A DNA stretch of 64,000 nt from Staphylococcus equorum (GCF_001747895.1 NZ_LNNB01000029.1:149859-213858); one strand, 5' to 3'. Positions 1 to 8,277 are shown, counted from the stretch's first letter. A program made the numbers and translations. The notes: generated from the letters alone by a model not told the origin.

Positions 1-1
1 A

Positions 2-691
2 ATAGAAGAAGCAATTAAAGCGTTTGGTGAAGCGACACGAAGAGTGATTGAAGCTGGTTTCGATGGCGTAGAAATTCACGGCGCTAACCACTATTTAATC
101 CATCAATTTGTCTCACCTTATTACAACCGTCGTAATGATGAATGGGGCGAAGATCCTTATAAATTCGCGAATGCAGTTGTTGATGAAGTGACAGAAACAG
201 TTAAACGTCACGGGAATAAAGATTTTATCGTTGGATATAGATTTTCCCCTGAAGAAGCAGAGTCACCAGGAATAAGCATGGAAATTACAGAAACGTTAGT
301 AAACCATTTAATTGAAAAACCATTAGACTATTTACACGTTTCATTGATGGATATTCATTCGAAAACACGTGAAGGACAATATAAAGGTCAAGAACGTATC
401 AAATTATTACTACAATGGATTAATGGTCGTATGCCACTTGTTGGTATTGGTTCAATATTTACAGCGGAACAAGCAATTGAAGCGATTGAATCAACAAATG
501 TAGAACTTGTAGCTTTAGGCAGAGAAATATTATTAGATCACAATTTTGTTAGTAAAATTAAAAATGGCGAAGAAGATCAAATTATTTCTCACTTTGATCC
601 AAATAGAAAAGATAAGCATCATCTGCCACCAAAATTATGGGAACAGTTTAATAAAGGATTCTATCCACTCCCAAGAACAGATAATAAATAG
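2..691 (+). CDS. NADH-dependent flavin oxidoreductase (old yellow enzyme family), 3' part
   Basis: This is the C-terminal part of an FMN-dependent old-yellow-enzyme type oxidoreductase, which reduces activated C=C bonds with NAD(P)H in the cytoplasm. The frame is open from base 2, so the gene begins before the window; the GTG at 44 is an internal valine. The OYE motif GFDGVEIHGANHYLIHQF lies near the start of the visible part, and a late GIGSIFTAEQA stretch fits the phosphate-binding end of the TIM barrel. About 230 residues are visible of a family length near 375. The physiological substrate cannot be told. A hairpin terminator follows the stop. Confidence 0.85.
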   Translation: MEEAIKAFGEATRRVIEAGFDGVEIHGANHYLIHQFVSPYYNRRNDEWGEDPYKFANAVVDEVTETVKRHGNKDFIVGYRFSPEEAESPGISMEITETLVNHLIEKPLDYLHVSLMDIHSKTREGQYKGQERIKLLLQWINGRMPLVGIGSIFTAEQAIEAIESTNVELVALGREILLDHNFVSKIKNGEEDQIISHFDPNRKDKHHLPPKLWEQFNKGFYPLPRTDNK

Positions 692-704
692 CGTATAGTT
701 TAAC

Positions 705-760
705 AAGTAGTGTATTATCACAATCATTTTAAAATATTGTGATAGTTATACTACTTTTTT
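705..760 (+). terminator. Rho-independent terminator after the OYE gene
   Basis: A long hairpin begins AAGTAGT and closes with ACTACTT, with an inner ATCACAAT/ATTGTGAT stem, and is followed by a run of T. It ends the oxidoreductase transcript and separates it from rocD. Confidence 0.8.
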
Positions 761-1072
761 TATTTACAAATAAAGATAAAAGAATAGCAGTTATTAGATG
801 AAATAAAACGAAAAAAATCTAAAAAAAGTTATAGATTAATAATTATTATTATGGATTTGTTTGATTAGTAGATATTGTGCTAGGTATTATTCATCCGTAA
901 TTATATATAATTACGAGTAAATAACAGTGTATAATTATTAATTCATCCTTTGTTATAATGCATGAATTGATGATTGAATATACAATTTTATGTAAAAATA
1001 ATAAAGGATATTTTATTTTTTAAATCAGACAAAATTATCTTGTATAAATGTAGGGAATTATGTCATTATATA

Positions 1073-1086
1073 TGTAAGGGCTTACA
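1073..1086 (+). promoter_or_regulatory. Candidate cre (CcpA) site upstream of rocD
   Basis: The 14-mer TGTAAGGGCTTACA has perfect TGTAAG/CTTACA arms and fits the cre consensus TGWNANCGNTNWCA with one mismatch (G for the central C). It lies about 185 bp before rocD and just upstream of the candidate promoter. Carbon catabolite control of proline and ornithine catabolism is known in S. aureus; its use here is inferred. Confidence 0.4.
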
Positions 1087-1119
1087 TAGAAATTGAGTTG
1101 TTTATAGATATGTTAAAGC

Positions 1120-1148
1120 TTGATTTATGTTGATGTATCGGCTTATAA
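1120..1148 (+). promoter_or_regulatory. Candidate sigma-A promoter of rocD
   Basis: TTGATT, a 17-base spacer and TTATAA lie upstream of rocD, leaving a leader of roughly 115 bases. Other AT-rich -10-like elements further upstream (for example near 953) cannot be excluded. Confidence 0.35.
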
Positions 1149-1189
1149 GTTGCATCAAGTGAGCAGTTTTAGAAAATGGTTTCAGTTGA

Positions 1190-1249
1190 ACTCTAAATAC
1201 GTTATGCTATGAACAAGTATCGTTTTAGAGTTTAAAAAGACTCTTAAAA
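1190..1249 (+). promoter_or_regulatory. Two mutually exclusive hairpins in the rocD leader
   Basis: Positions 1190-1201 (ACTCTAAATACG) can pair with 1221-1231 (CGTTTTAGAGT). The right arm (1223-1231) can instead pair with 1240-1249 (ACTCTTAAAA), immediately before the rocD Shine-Dalgarno sequence at about 1257-1263. This looks like a switchable leader or an extended operator. The pairing is seen in the sequence; a regulatory role is inference. Confidence 0.35.
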
Positions 1250-1270
1250 TATTTTCAAAGGGGAGATATC

Positions 1271-2461
1271 ATGTCAAGATCAAAAGAAATCATAGAAGTA
1301 ACAAATCATTACGGAGCACAAAACTATGTGCCACTTCCAATCGTCATATCGGAAGCAGAAGGTGTTTGGGTTAAAGATCCAGAAGGTAACAAATATATGG
1401 ATATGCTATCTGCGTATTCAGCTGTAAACCAAGGTCACAGACATCCAAAGATTATTCAAGCATTGAAAGACCAGGCAGATAAAGTTACTTTAGTGTCTCG
1501 TGCATTCCATAGTGATAATCTAGGCGAATGGTATGAAAAAATTTGTAAACTTTCAGGTAAAGAAAAAGCATTGCCAATGAACACAGGAGCTGAAGCGGTT
1601 GAAACTGCATTAAAAGCTGCACGTCGTTGGGCTTACGATGTTAAAAATATAGAACCAGATAAAGCAGAAGTAATTGCATTCAATGGTAACTTCCATGGTC
1701 GTACTATGGCGCCAGTGTCATTATCATCAGAACCTGAATATCAACGTGGATATGGTCCATTATTAGAAGGATTTAATAAAGTTGATTTTGGAGATATTGA
1801 AGCTGTTAAAGGTGCTATCAATGAAAATACTGCTGCAATTTTAATTGAACCAATCCAAGGGGAAGCTGGAATTAATGTTCCACCAGAAGGTTACTTAAAA
1901 GCAATTAGAGAATTATGTGATGAACATAATGTCTTGTTTATTGCCGATGAAATTCAAGCTGGTTTAGGTCGCTCAGGTAAATTATTTGCTACAGACTGGG
2001 ATGACGTTAAACCAGACGTATACATTTTAGGTAAAGCATTAGGCGGCGGCGTATTACCAATTTCAGTCGTATTAGCAGATGAAGAAGTATTAGGCGTGTT
2101 TACACCTGGATCTCACGGTTCTACATTTGGTGGTAATCCATTAGCTTGTGCAGTTTCAAATGCTGCATTAGATGTTATTATCGACGAAGATTTACCTGGT
2201 CGTTCATTAGAATTAGGAAATTATTTCAAATCTGAGCTAGAAAAAATAGATCATCCTGCGATCAAAGAGGTTCGTGGTCGTGGTTTATTTATCGGAATTG
2301 AATTAAATGAAGATGCGAGACCTTATTGTGAATCATTAAAAGAAAAAGGTTTATTATGTAAAGAAACACATGACACTGTGATCCGTTTTGCACCACCACT
2401 TATTATTTCAAAAGAAGAATTAGACTTTGCATTAGACAAAGTAAGAAGCGTTTTTGAGTAA
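1271..2461 (+). CDS. rocD: Ornithine aminotransferase RocD
   Basis: Cytoplasmic PLP enzyme that converts ornithine and 2-oxoglutarate to glutamate semialdehyde and glutamate, connecting arginine/ornithine with proline and glutamate. The 396-residue length is normal for class-III aminotransferases. The cofactor lysine is K255 in LGKALGGG, and D226 in IADEIQAG binds the pyridine nitrogen. The ATG is preceded by AAAGGGG at good spacing. gudB follows 110 bp later with no evident terminator between them, so joint transcription is likely, giving a route from ornithine to glutamate to 2-oxoglutarate. Staphylococci often carry a second rocD copy elsewhere. Confidence 0.95.
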   Translation: MSRSKEIIEVTNHYGAQNYVPLPIVISEAEGVWVKDPEGNKYMDMLSAYSAVNQGHRHPKIIQALKDQADKVTLVSRAFHSDNLGEWYEKICKLSGKEKALPMNTGAEAVETALKAARRWAYDVKNIEPDKAEVIAFNGNFHGRTMAPVSLSSEPEYQRGYGPLLEGFNKVDFGDIEAVKGAINENTAAILIEPIQGEAGINVPPEGYLKAIRELCDEHNVLFIADEIQAGLGRSGKLFATDWDDVKPDVYILGKALGGGVLPISVVLADEEVLGVFTPGSHGSTFGGNPLACAVSNAALDVIIDEDLPGRSLELGNYFKSELEKIDHPAIKEVRGRGLFIGIELNEDARPYCESLKEKGLLCKETHDTVIRFAPPLIISKEELDFALDKVRSVFE

Positions 2462-2571
2462 ATTTATAGTAAAAAAATATAAGTTTTGAAAACTCTTTAA
2501 AAAGCAAAATGTTATGTTACAATTATCATGAAAGCGAAATCATTAGTTACGAAAAAGAGGCGAAATGAATC

Positions 2572-3816
2572 ATGACTGAGAATAATAATTTAGTTACTTC
2601 TACGCAACAAATTATTAAAGAAGCATTGCATAAACTGGGATTTGACGATGGTATGTATGATTTAGTAAAGGAACCTTTGAGATTCCTTGAAGTTCGAATT
2701 CCTGTCCGTATGGATGATGGTACTGTTAAAACATTTACTGGTTATCGTGCACAGCATAATGATGCTGTTGGACCAACAAAAGGTGGAGTTCGTTTCCATC
2801 CAGATGTTGATGAAGAAGAAGTTAAGGCCCTATCAATGTGGATGACATTGAAATGTGGCATAGTGGATTTACCGTACGGCGGAGGTAAAGGTGGAATCAT
2901 TTGTGATCCAAGACAAATGAGCATTCATGAAGTAGAACGTCTATCTCGTGGGTATGTGCGCTCAATTTCTCAATTCGTTGGACCAACTAAAGATATTCCA
3001 GCACCAGACGTATTTACAAACTCTCAAATTATGGCGTGGATGATGGATGAATATAGTTCATTAGACAAATTCAATTCACCAGGTTTCATTACTGGTAAAC
3101 CAATTGTTTTAGGCGGTTCACAAGGCCGTGATCGTTCAACAGCTTTAGGTGTAGTAATTGCTATTGAACAAGCTGCACAAAGAAGAGGACTAGATTTAAA
3201 AGGTGCACGTATGGTAATTCAAGGTTTCGGTAACGCAGGTAGTTTCTTAGCGAAATTCTTGTACGACATGGGTGCGAAAATTGTTGGTATCTCAGACGCT
3301 TATGGTGCATTACATGATCCAGAAGGTTTAGATATTGACTATCTATTAGACAGAAGAGATAGTTTTGGAACAGTAACAAATTTATTTGAAGAAACAATTT
3401 CAAATAAAGAATTGTTCGAACTTGATTGTGATGTGCTGATTCCGGCAGCAATTACAAATCAAATTACTGAAGATAATGCAGCAGATATTAAAGCTGATAT
3501 CGTGGTTGAGGCTGCTAATGGTCCAACTACACCAGCGGCAACACGTATTTTAACTGAACGTGGTGTACTACTTGTTCCTGATGTATTAGCAAGTGCTGGT
3601 GGCGTAACTGTTTCATACTTCGAATGGGTACAAAATAATCAAGGTTATTATTGGACGGAAGAAGAAGTAAACACTAAATTACGTGAAAAACTTATAACTG
3701 CTTTTGATACAATTTATGAATTATCACAAAATAGAAAAATTGATATGCGTTTAGCTGCGTTTATCGTTGGTATTAAACGTACTGCAGAGGCAGCACGTTA
3801 CCGTGGTTGGGCATAA
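2572..3816 (+). CDS. gudB: NAD-specific glutamate dehydrogenase
   Basis: Catabolic glutamate dehydrogenase, oxidising glutamate to 2-oxoglutarate and ammonia with NAD+ in the cytoplasm. It has 414 residues, the usual hexameric size. The substrate region holds K70 (GPTKGGVRF), K94, catalytic K106 in PYGGGKGGI and D146 in DIPAPDV. The Rossmann turn GFGNAG is at about 218-223. It lies directly downstream of rocD and feeds carbon from amino acids to the TCA cycle. A strong hairpin follows the stop. The name gudB follows staphylococcal usage. Confidence 0.95.
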   Translation: MTENNNLVTSTQQIIKEALHKLGFDDGMYDLVKEPLRFLEVRIPVRMDDGTVKTFTGYRAQHNDAVGPTKGGVRFHPDVDEEEVKALSMWMTLKCGIVDLPYGGGKGGIICDPRQMSIHEVERLSRGYVRSISQFVGPTKDIPAPDVFTNSQIMAWMMDEYSSLDKFNSPGFITGKPIVLGGSQGRDRSTALGVVIAIEQAAQRRGLDLKGARMVIQGFGNAGSFLAKFLYDMGAKIVGISDAYGALHDPEGLDIDYLLDRRDSFGTVTNLFEETISNKELFELDCDVLIPAAITNQITEDNAADIKADIVVEAANGPTTPAATRILTERGVLLVPDVLASAGGVTVSYFEWVQNNQGYYWTEEEVNTKLREKLITAFDTIYELSQNRKIDMRLAAFIVGIKRTAEAARYRGWA

Positions 3817-3869
3817 AACGTAGAATAGAGTATAAATGGTTTGAATAGTTATTGATTTAGATACAATAA

Positions 3870-3908
3870 AAAGTACCCACTATTAATTTTTAATAGTGGG
3901 TACTTTCT
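3870..3908 (+). terminator. Terminator after gudB
   Basis: A perfect 16-bp stem (AAAGTACCCACTATTA pairing with 3891-3906) has a 5-base loop and a T-rich tail. It closes the rocD-gudB transcript. Confidence 0.85.
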
Positions 3909-3936
3909 ATTTATTACAAGTTATTTTTTAAGACAA

Positions 3937-4138
3937 ACTTCCTTTTAAAATGTCTACTTTTGACTTTGTCGATATTTTTTGGTTAGTATATATGATTTAA
4001 TTATCCATTTCTTGATATTCGATTGCCCATTTTTCTAAGGCTGTGAGTACTGGTAGAAACTTTAATCCTCTTTCGGTTAATGAATAATCATTTATTGTAT
4101 TTTATATTCTCTTCAAAGTAGACATTTAAAAAGTGAAA
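3937..4138. repeat. Imperfect inverted repeats flanking the HxlR remnant
   Basis: The left arm (about 3937-3963, core AAATGTCTACTTTTGA) and the right arm (about 4112-4138, core TCAAAGTAGACATTT) are inverted copies differing by small indels. They bracket the HxlR fragment at 4001-4093. They may be ends of a decayed mobile segment, or two operator-like copies left from a lost divergent gene pair. No transposase is visible. Confidence 0.45.
4001..4093 (-). pseudogene. HxlR-family regulator, C-terminal remnant
   Basis: The minus strand encodes about 30 residues ending in a stop, including NDYSLTERGLKFLPVLTALE and then EKWAIEYQE. This is the typical C-terminal wing and last helix of HxlR winged-helix regulators (YSLTERG...PVL..L..W). 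Upstream in the frame there is a stop after a few codons and no DNA-binding helix, so only the tail survives. HxlR proteins often sit next to redox or drug-response genes. It is probably a relic of an earlier arrangement at this variable locus. Confidence 0.65.
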
Positions 4139-4412
4139 ACCTTGAAGTTTTTTGTATGTTACACATGAATATATACTAAATTTATAGTTGTTATTAATAT
4201 TGGTTTAATTTAAAACGCTATGTTATTTATTTTCTGAATTATCAGACTTGTCGAACTTTTTTAGTTATGCTATTGTAAAAAAGAATATTAATAGCTAAAT
4301 AATAAACTCCACCTTATAAACTATATAAAGAAAAGGATGACGAGCTGATGTAAGATTATCTTTAATTTAAAACAAAAATTAAATAATAAATTAATTCAAG
4401 GAGTAATATCTG
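4139..4412 (+). other. AT-rich leader region of the MFS gene
   Basis: No gene is seen here. At 4337-4353 a purine-rich AAGGA is followed by two very short reading frames, ATG-ACG-AGC-TGA and the start-stop ATG-TAA (4348-4353), about 65 bases before the real MFS start. They could be a minimal regulatory leader or chance. A weak AT-only hairpin follows. I see no convincing -35/-10 pair. Confidence 0.3.
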
Positions 4413-5615
4413 ATGAATAAATCATCGTTTCGTTTTTTATGGATTGGTCAATCTCTCGCAAATAGCGGAGATGTTTTTTATATGGTGGGTTTAATAGCAA
4501 TAATATACGAATTAACAGGCTCTGTAACTTATATGGCTTTTGTACCTTTTTTTATAACAGCATCAAGGTTTGTAAGTGGCATCGTCGCTCCTTTAATTAT
4601 TGAACGAGTCAGGTTGAAGGTACTTTTAGCTTATTCCCAATTGGGTAAAACAATAGCTACAATTATACTTATAGGTTATATAGAAGTTTTTTCTTCTTTT
4701 AGTACATCTTTTTTAATTTTTTTCTTTGTAATTGCCATTTCCTTTTTAGACGGATGGGCAAATCCAGCGAGAAATGCTTTTATTCCAATATTAGTCGAAC
4801 AAAATGCTCTGGTGAAAGCTAATAGTTTTCTTGCTATTCTTGATCAAACAATTCGTTTAGGGGGATGGGCAGTTGGAGGAATGCTTGTTGCTATTATAGG
4901 GGGCGTAAACGTTCTTTGGTTTACATTTTTCTTGTTTGTAACATCAAGTTTTATGATGTTTTTAATTCCTAGTATTGATAAAAATATAGTGAGCGATGAA
5001 CAATCAATAAAACTATCAAATTGGGAAGTATTAAAAAAAGGATGGGTAACTATTTGGCAAACACCCACTTTACGTACTATTAGTATCGTAGAATTTTTTG
5101 AATCTATTGCAAATGTGGTATGGGCAGCTGCAATTATGTACGTGTATGTAGATCAAGTTTTGCAAACTGGAGAACAATGGTGGGGGTATATAAACGCAAC
5201 TTTCTTCTCTGGATTAATGATAGGTGGGTTTTTAAGTTTAAAATGGTCACATTTAGTAGATCGACTTTCCAGCAAAGTTATTTTAGTTGGAGCTTTCTTA
5301 GCTAGTTTAACAACTCTAATGTTTGGTTTAACGTCGACTCCGTGGATGGCATTAGTATTATCCTTATTATTTGGGTTGGTAAATCAAATTAAGGATGTTG
5401 CTCAAGAGACCTTGGTACAGAAGAGTGTGGTTCATAGACTTTTACCTAATATTTACTCCGCAAAAGACGCTTTAATAACTGCAATTTTCGGGGTTTCCTC
5501 GCTGATTTTAGGTAATTTGACCGACTTATTTGGTGTGAGATTCACATTTACCTTAGCTGCAACACTACTATTTATATCTTCGATTATTGTGATTATAAAT
5601 AGAAAGGATATTTGA
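4413..5615 (+). CDS. MFS exporter of the drug:H+ antiporter type
   Basis: Major facilitator superfamily protein of 400 residues with about 12 hydrophobic segments, beginning FRFLWIGQSLANSGDVFYMV, a pattern shared with Mef/DHA3-like exporters. A WANPARNAFIPILV loop after the fourth segment is typical of the same group. It probably exports a small hydrophobic compound by proton antiport; the substrate is unknown. The start has CAAGGAG at good spacing. It is followed 106 bp later by a GNAT acetyltransferase on the same strand and preceded by an HxlR relic. As I recall S. aureus references, nothing lies between gudB and glpQ, so this is likely accessory. Confidence 0.8.
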   Translation: MNKSSFRFLWIGQSLANSGDVFYMVGLIAIIYELTGSVTYMAFVPFFITASRFVSGIVAPLIIERVRLKVLLAYSQLGKTIATIILIGYIEVFSSFSTSFLIFFFVIAISFLDGWANPARNAFIPILVEQNALVKANSFLAILDQTIRLGGWAVGGMLVAIIGGVNVLWFTFFLFVTSSFMMFLIPSIDKNIVSDEQSIKLSNWEVLKKGWVTIWQTPTLRTISIVEFFESIANVVWAAAIMYVYVDQVLQTGEQWWGYINATFFSGLMIGGFLSLKWSHLVDRLSSKVILVGAFLASLTTLMFGLTSTPWMALVLSLLFGLVNQIKDVAQETLVQKSVVHRLLPNIYSAKDALITAIFGVSSLILGNLTDLFGVRFTFTLAATLLFISSIIVIINRKDI

Positions 5616-5721
5616 GTAATCTATAATAAATGAAAAGGAAAATACATTTATTATTTGTTTTACATCTAAATAAAATATCAAAACATAAACGCACTTATAT
5701 GATTTTAAAAGGAGGGATTCT

Positions 5722-6264
5722 ATGTTTAAGACAAAGATTGATGACAATTTAAGCCTTAAAATTTTAGAAGAAAGAGATACTCAAGCACTTTTTAATATAG
5801 TTGATAATTCAAGAGACTATCTAAATGAATGGCTTCCCTTTGTAAAATTCACGAAAACAAGTGAAGATACTAAGCAATTTATAAAATCTGGGCTCAATCA
5901 GTTTATAGAAAATGATGGGTTTCACTGTGGTATTTGGTACAACGAACAATTGATTGGTGTCATCGGATTACATTATATAAATTGGTTGAATGAAAAAACA
6001 TCTATAGGATATTATATTGATCAAAATTACGAAAATTTAGGGATAATGACAAAATGCACAAAATTTTTAATAGATTACTGTTTCAATGAAATAAATTTGA
6101 ACAGAATTGAAATACAAACAGCAACTAAAAATATTAAAAGTCAAAAAATTCCCAGGAAATTAGGGTTTAAACAAGAAGGCATTTTAAGAGAAGATGAAAA
6201 ATTGAATGGAAAATTCGTTGATAGTTATGTATTTAGCTTGCTTAAATCTGAATATAATAATTAA
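5722..6264 (+). CDS. GNAT N-acetyltransferase, RimJ/RimL-like
   Basis: Acetyl-CoA dependent acetyltransferase of 180 residues. The family pattern is clear: an N-terminal LSLKILEERDTQALFNIVD block, a central IGVIGLHYINW strand, an acetyl-CoA loop near YENLGIMTKCTKFLI and the closing NRIEIQTATKNIKSQKIP and LGFKQEGILRE blocks. The acetyl-CoA loop usually reads QGKGIMTEA; here it is ENLGIMTKC, so activity may be altered. The substrate could be a ribosomal or other N-terminus, or a small molecule such as an antibiotic. The Shine-Dalgarno AAAGGAGG is strong. Its closeness to the MFS exporter may mean a shared detoxification role, which is only inference. Confidence 0.8.
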   Translation: MFKTKIDDNLSLKILEERDTQALFNIVDNSRDYLNEWLPFVKFTKTSEDTKQFIKSGLNQFIENDGFHCGIWYNEQLIGVIGLHYINWLNEKTSIGYYIDQNYENLGIMTKCTKFLIDYCFNEINLNRIEIQTATKNIKSQKIPRKLGFKQEGILREDEKLNGKFVDSYVFSLLKSEYNN

Positions 6265-6347
6265 AAACTAAATTTTTAAGAAGATTATAGTTACCGAAGT
6301 TCACAAATAAAAAACACTTAGATTTTAAACTAACGTTTAAAAACACA

Positions 6348-6388
6348 GACAAATCAATTGCTAGAAAAGCTTTTGATTTGTTTTTTTA
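6348..6388 (+). terminator. Terminator after the GNAT gene
   Basis: An ACAAATCAA/TTGATTTGT stem is followed by a run of seven T. It closes the MFS-GNAT region. Confidence 0.7.
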
Positions 6389-6516
6389 TAGATATTATAT
6401 CCTCGAAACACTCTATATCCATGAAACTTATTATTTAATTCTTTTTGGAAATTCAAGGTGTCTCTATTTGCTGACACAGTACATATATTAATTTGTTTTC
6501 TTTTGAAAAAGGGCAG
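6361..6516 (-). other. Open frame without start, possible coding remnant
   Basis: The minus strand is open for 51 codons, including KRKQINICTVSANRD and ELNNKFHGYRVFRGY. The composition looks protein-like, but there is no start codon, the frame overlaps a terminator and I do not recognise the family. It may be a decayed 3' gene end in the accessory block, or chance. Confidence 0.2.
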
Positions 6517-6548
6517 TTAATTGTGCCGATTCCTTACTCTTTAATAAA

Positions 6549-6640
6549 GCACTAGTCAAAGAGTACAGGTTTAGGCTGTCCTACCCAAGAAAAGCGTGCA
6601 CAAAAAAAGTGCCAACAAAGTCACAGGCTTTGTCGACACA
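6549..6640 (+). repeat. Dispersed hairpin repeat, copy A
   Basis: The copy begins GCACTAGTCAAAGAGTACAG, continues through AAAAGCGTGCACAAAAAAAG and ends in the hairpin GCCAACAAAG...CTTTGTCGAC. It lies between the convergent GNAT and DUF454 genes. The same roughly 90-bp unit recurs at 28495, 32380, 43150, 50085 and 63950. Confidence 0.8.
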
Positions 6641-6767
6641 CACTAAAAAGTTAATTTAAAAACTAACTTTTTAAGTAAATGATTTTAATAAATTCAATAG
6701 TTAAACCATATATCCAGTAATGGGATGGTTATTATATAATAATATTTTCTTCAACACTGATATTTTT

Positions 6768-6804
6768 ACCAGCAAATTATTCTTTGTCATAAAAATTTGC
6801 TGGT
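6768..6804. repeat. Inverted repeat over the DUF454 stop codon
   Basis: ACCAGCAAATT (6768-6778) is a perfect inverted match to AATTTGCTGGT (6794-6804); the DUF454 stop codon is just inside the hairpin. There is no T run after the hairpin in the gene's own direction, so it is not a classical terminator. Confidence 0.5.
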
Positions 6805-7157
6805 AATGTTTTCACAAAAGTAAATAAAACTATCGTCTGCAATGTTACCATTATTAACAAACCCAATCTTATATAAGGGTGGTCTATCATGAAAATTGAA
6901 AAGCCGATAACTATATAAAGACTCAACAAAAGTTTGAACTTATCCTTCAACGTATAGCCTTTGTTTTCTTTAAAACTTTCAACATAATTCACATAAACTT
7001 TTGTTTGTACTAACCATTTTTCAAATTTATCAGAGCTTTTAGAAAAACAAAGTACTGCAACTAATAAAAATGGTGTAGTTGGTAATAATGGTAATAAAAC
7101 GCCAGCAAAACCAATGACTGTAAATAACACACCAATAATAATTAAAAAATATTTCAA
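6777..7157 (-). CDS. DUF454 (YbaN-like) small membrane protein
   Basis: Small integral membrane protein of unknown function with three to four hydrophobic helices. The DUF454 hallmark GFAGVLLPLLPTTPFLLVA follows the first helix, then CFSKSS and a two-helix C-terminal part. The start is taken as TTG at 7157, because AGGAG lies 8 bases before it and the longer frame would place the Shine-Dalgarno inside the coding sequence. This gives 126 residues, usual for the family. A 19-bp palindrome covers the region just upstream of the ribosome binding site. It belongs to the likely accessory block before glpQ. Confidence 0.75.
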   Translation of the reverse strand: MKYFLIIIGVLFTVIGFAGVLLPLLPTTPFLLVAVLCFSKSSDKFEKWLVQTKVYVNYVESFKENKGYTLKDKFKLLLSLYIVIGFSIFMIDHPYIRLGLLIMVTLQTIVLFTFVKTLPANFYDKE

Positions 7158-7169
7158 AAAAACACTCCT

Positions 7170-7188
7170 ATTGATAGCTATTATCAAT
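7170..7188. promoter_or_regulatory. Palindrome in front of the DUF454 gene
   Basis: ATTGATA-GCTAT-TATCAAT is a perfect 7-5-7 inverted repeat immediately upstream of the ribosome binding site. It may be an operator; the half-sites recall GATA-type Fur boxes, but the spacing differs. Confidence 0.4.
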
Positions 7189-7287
7189 AATAAACTAATT
7201 CATCACTATAGTAAATAACATAACATTTTACAGGATGGTTTTTATTATGGTTGTTAATATAGGCATTTGTTATTGTAAAAAAAATTT

Positions 7288-8277
7288 TTATTTTACTTGT
7301 GCTTCATTTTCATTAATTACTTGCTTATATAAATCAGGATAATTTGTAAAGACGCCATGTACGCCATAATCATTTAGTCGTTGCATGTCTGCTTTTTCAT
7401 TAACAGTAAACGGATGCACTAAAAGACCTGCTTTTTTGAGGTTATGCACATTTTGTTTTGTTAAATCTGTATGTTCGGGACCTACACCAACTGCATACTG
7501 TTTGATCGCATTAAAGTCTTGTTGTGTCATACTAGGTAATTCACCCTTATCTAATAAACGTACAAGAGGGATATTAGGGTTTAGGTTTTGTAGCTTTAAT
7601 AAGCTTTCTTGTGAAAACGATTGAAGCATAACATGTCCATTTTCAAGGGATTCACTATTTAGTAAATTGTGTTTATTTAATGTATCTAGAAGTTTTTCTT
7701 CCATGCCAGGGTAAACATCGGGCGATTTAGTTTCAATATAATAATTGGCATCTGAACCATAGCGTTGGAAAATCTCATCTAATGTCGGCACTTGGACACC
7801 TTCATAATTTGAATTTGCATATTGAGGATTTGCCGCATTAAATTTACTGCCTGCATCTAATTTTTTCAGCTCTTCAAGTGTATATTGATCGACTCTACCT
7901 GTACCATTTGTAGTTCTATCAACAGTTTCATCGTGCATTGCGACGAGGTGGCCATCTTTAGTCATTTGTAAATCAATTTCTATATATGATGCGCCTATAG
8001 CATTATGGCTCTTATCATAAGCTGCTAGTGTATGCTCTGGTGCATAACCACTTGCGCCTCTGTGAGCGATTGTTGTGAATTTTTCACCTGTTAAATTATG
8101 TAATTCGTTCTGCTTATTATTTATACCGTTTGATTGAGGGCTTTGTTGTGAATGAGAAGCATTCTGGTTTTCCATCTGACTGCCTTTACCACTAGCTTGA
8201 ATGTCTGGAGATGCACCAAGACTCAATAATGATGTTACCGCAATACTTGAAATGATAAATTTACTGACGTGTTTCAT
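7288..8277 (-). CDS. glpQ: Secreted glycerophosphodiester phosphodiesterase GlpQ
   Basis: Exported enzyme that cleaves glycerophosphodiesters such as glycerophosphocholine to glycerol-3-phosphate and an alcohol. The ATG at 8277 has AAGGAG upstream and opens a signal peptide (MKHVSKFIISSIAVTSLLSL, probable cleavage near QASG). A Q/N/S-rich linker follows, then the GDPD TIM barrel with TIAHRGASGYAPEHTLAAY (H72, R73, E81) and YIEIDLQMTKDGHLVAMHDE. The protein has 329 residues. In S. aureus GlpQ supplies glycerol-3-phosphate as a phosphate and carbon source. Gene order here differs from S. aureus in that an insertion lies between gudB and glpQ. Confidence 0.9.
   Translation of the reverse strand: MKHVSKFIISSIAVTSLLSLGASPDIQASGKGSQMENQNASHSQQSPQSNGINNKQNELHNLTGEKFTTIAHRGASGYAPEHTLAAYDKSHNAIGASYIEIDLQMTKDGHLVAMHDETVDRTTNGTGRVDQYTLEELKKLDAGSKFNAANPQYANSNYEGVQVPTLDEIFQRYGSDANYYIETKSPDVYPGMEEKLLDTLNKHNLLNSESLENGHVMLQSFSQESLLKLQNLNPNIPLVRLLDKGELPSMTQQDFNAIKQYAVGVGPEHTDLTKQNVHNLKKAGLLVHPFTVNEKADMQRLNDYGVHGVFTNYPDLYKQVINENEAQVK

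Noticed and set aside
6258..6685. Direct repeat TTAAAAACTAA...TTTTTAAG at about 6262 and 6654 as target-site duplication
   Set aside because: The sequence is low-complexity AT-rich, imperfect and too long for a typical duplication; there is no transposase between the copies.
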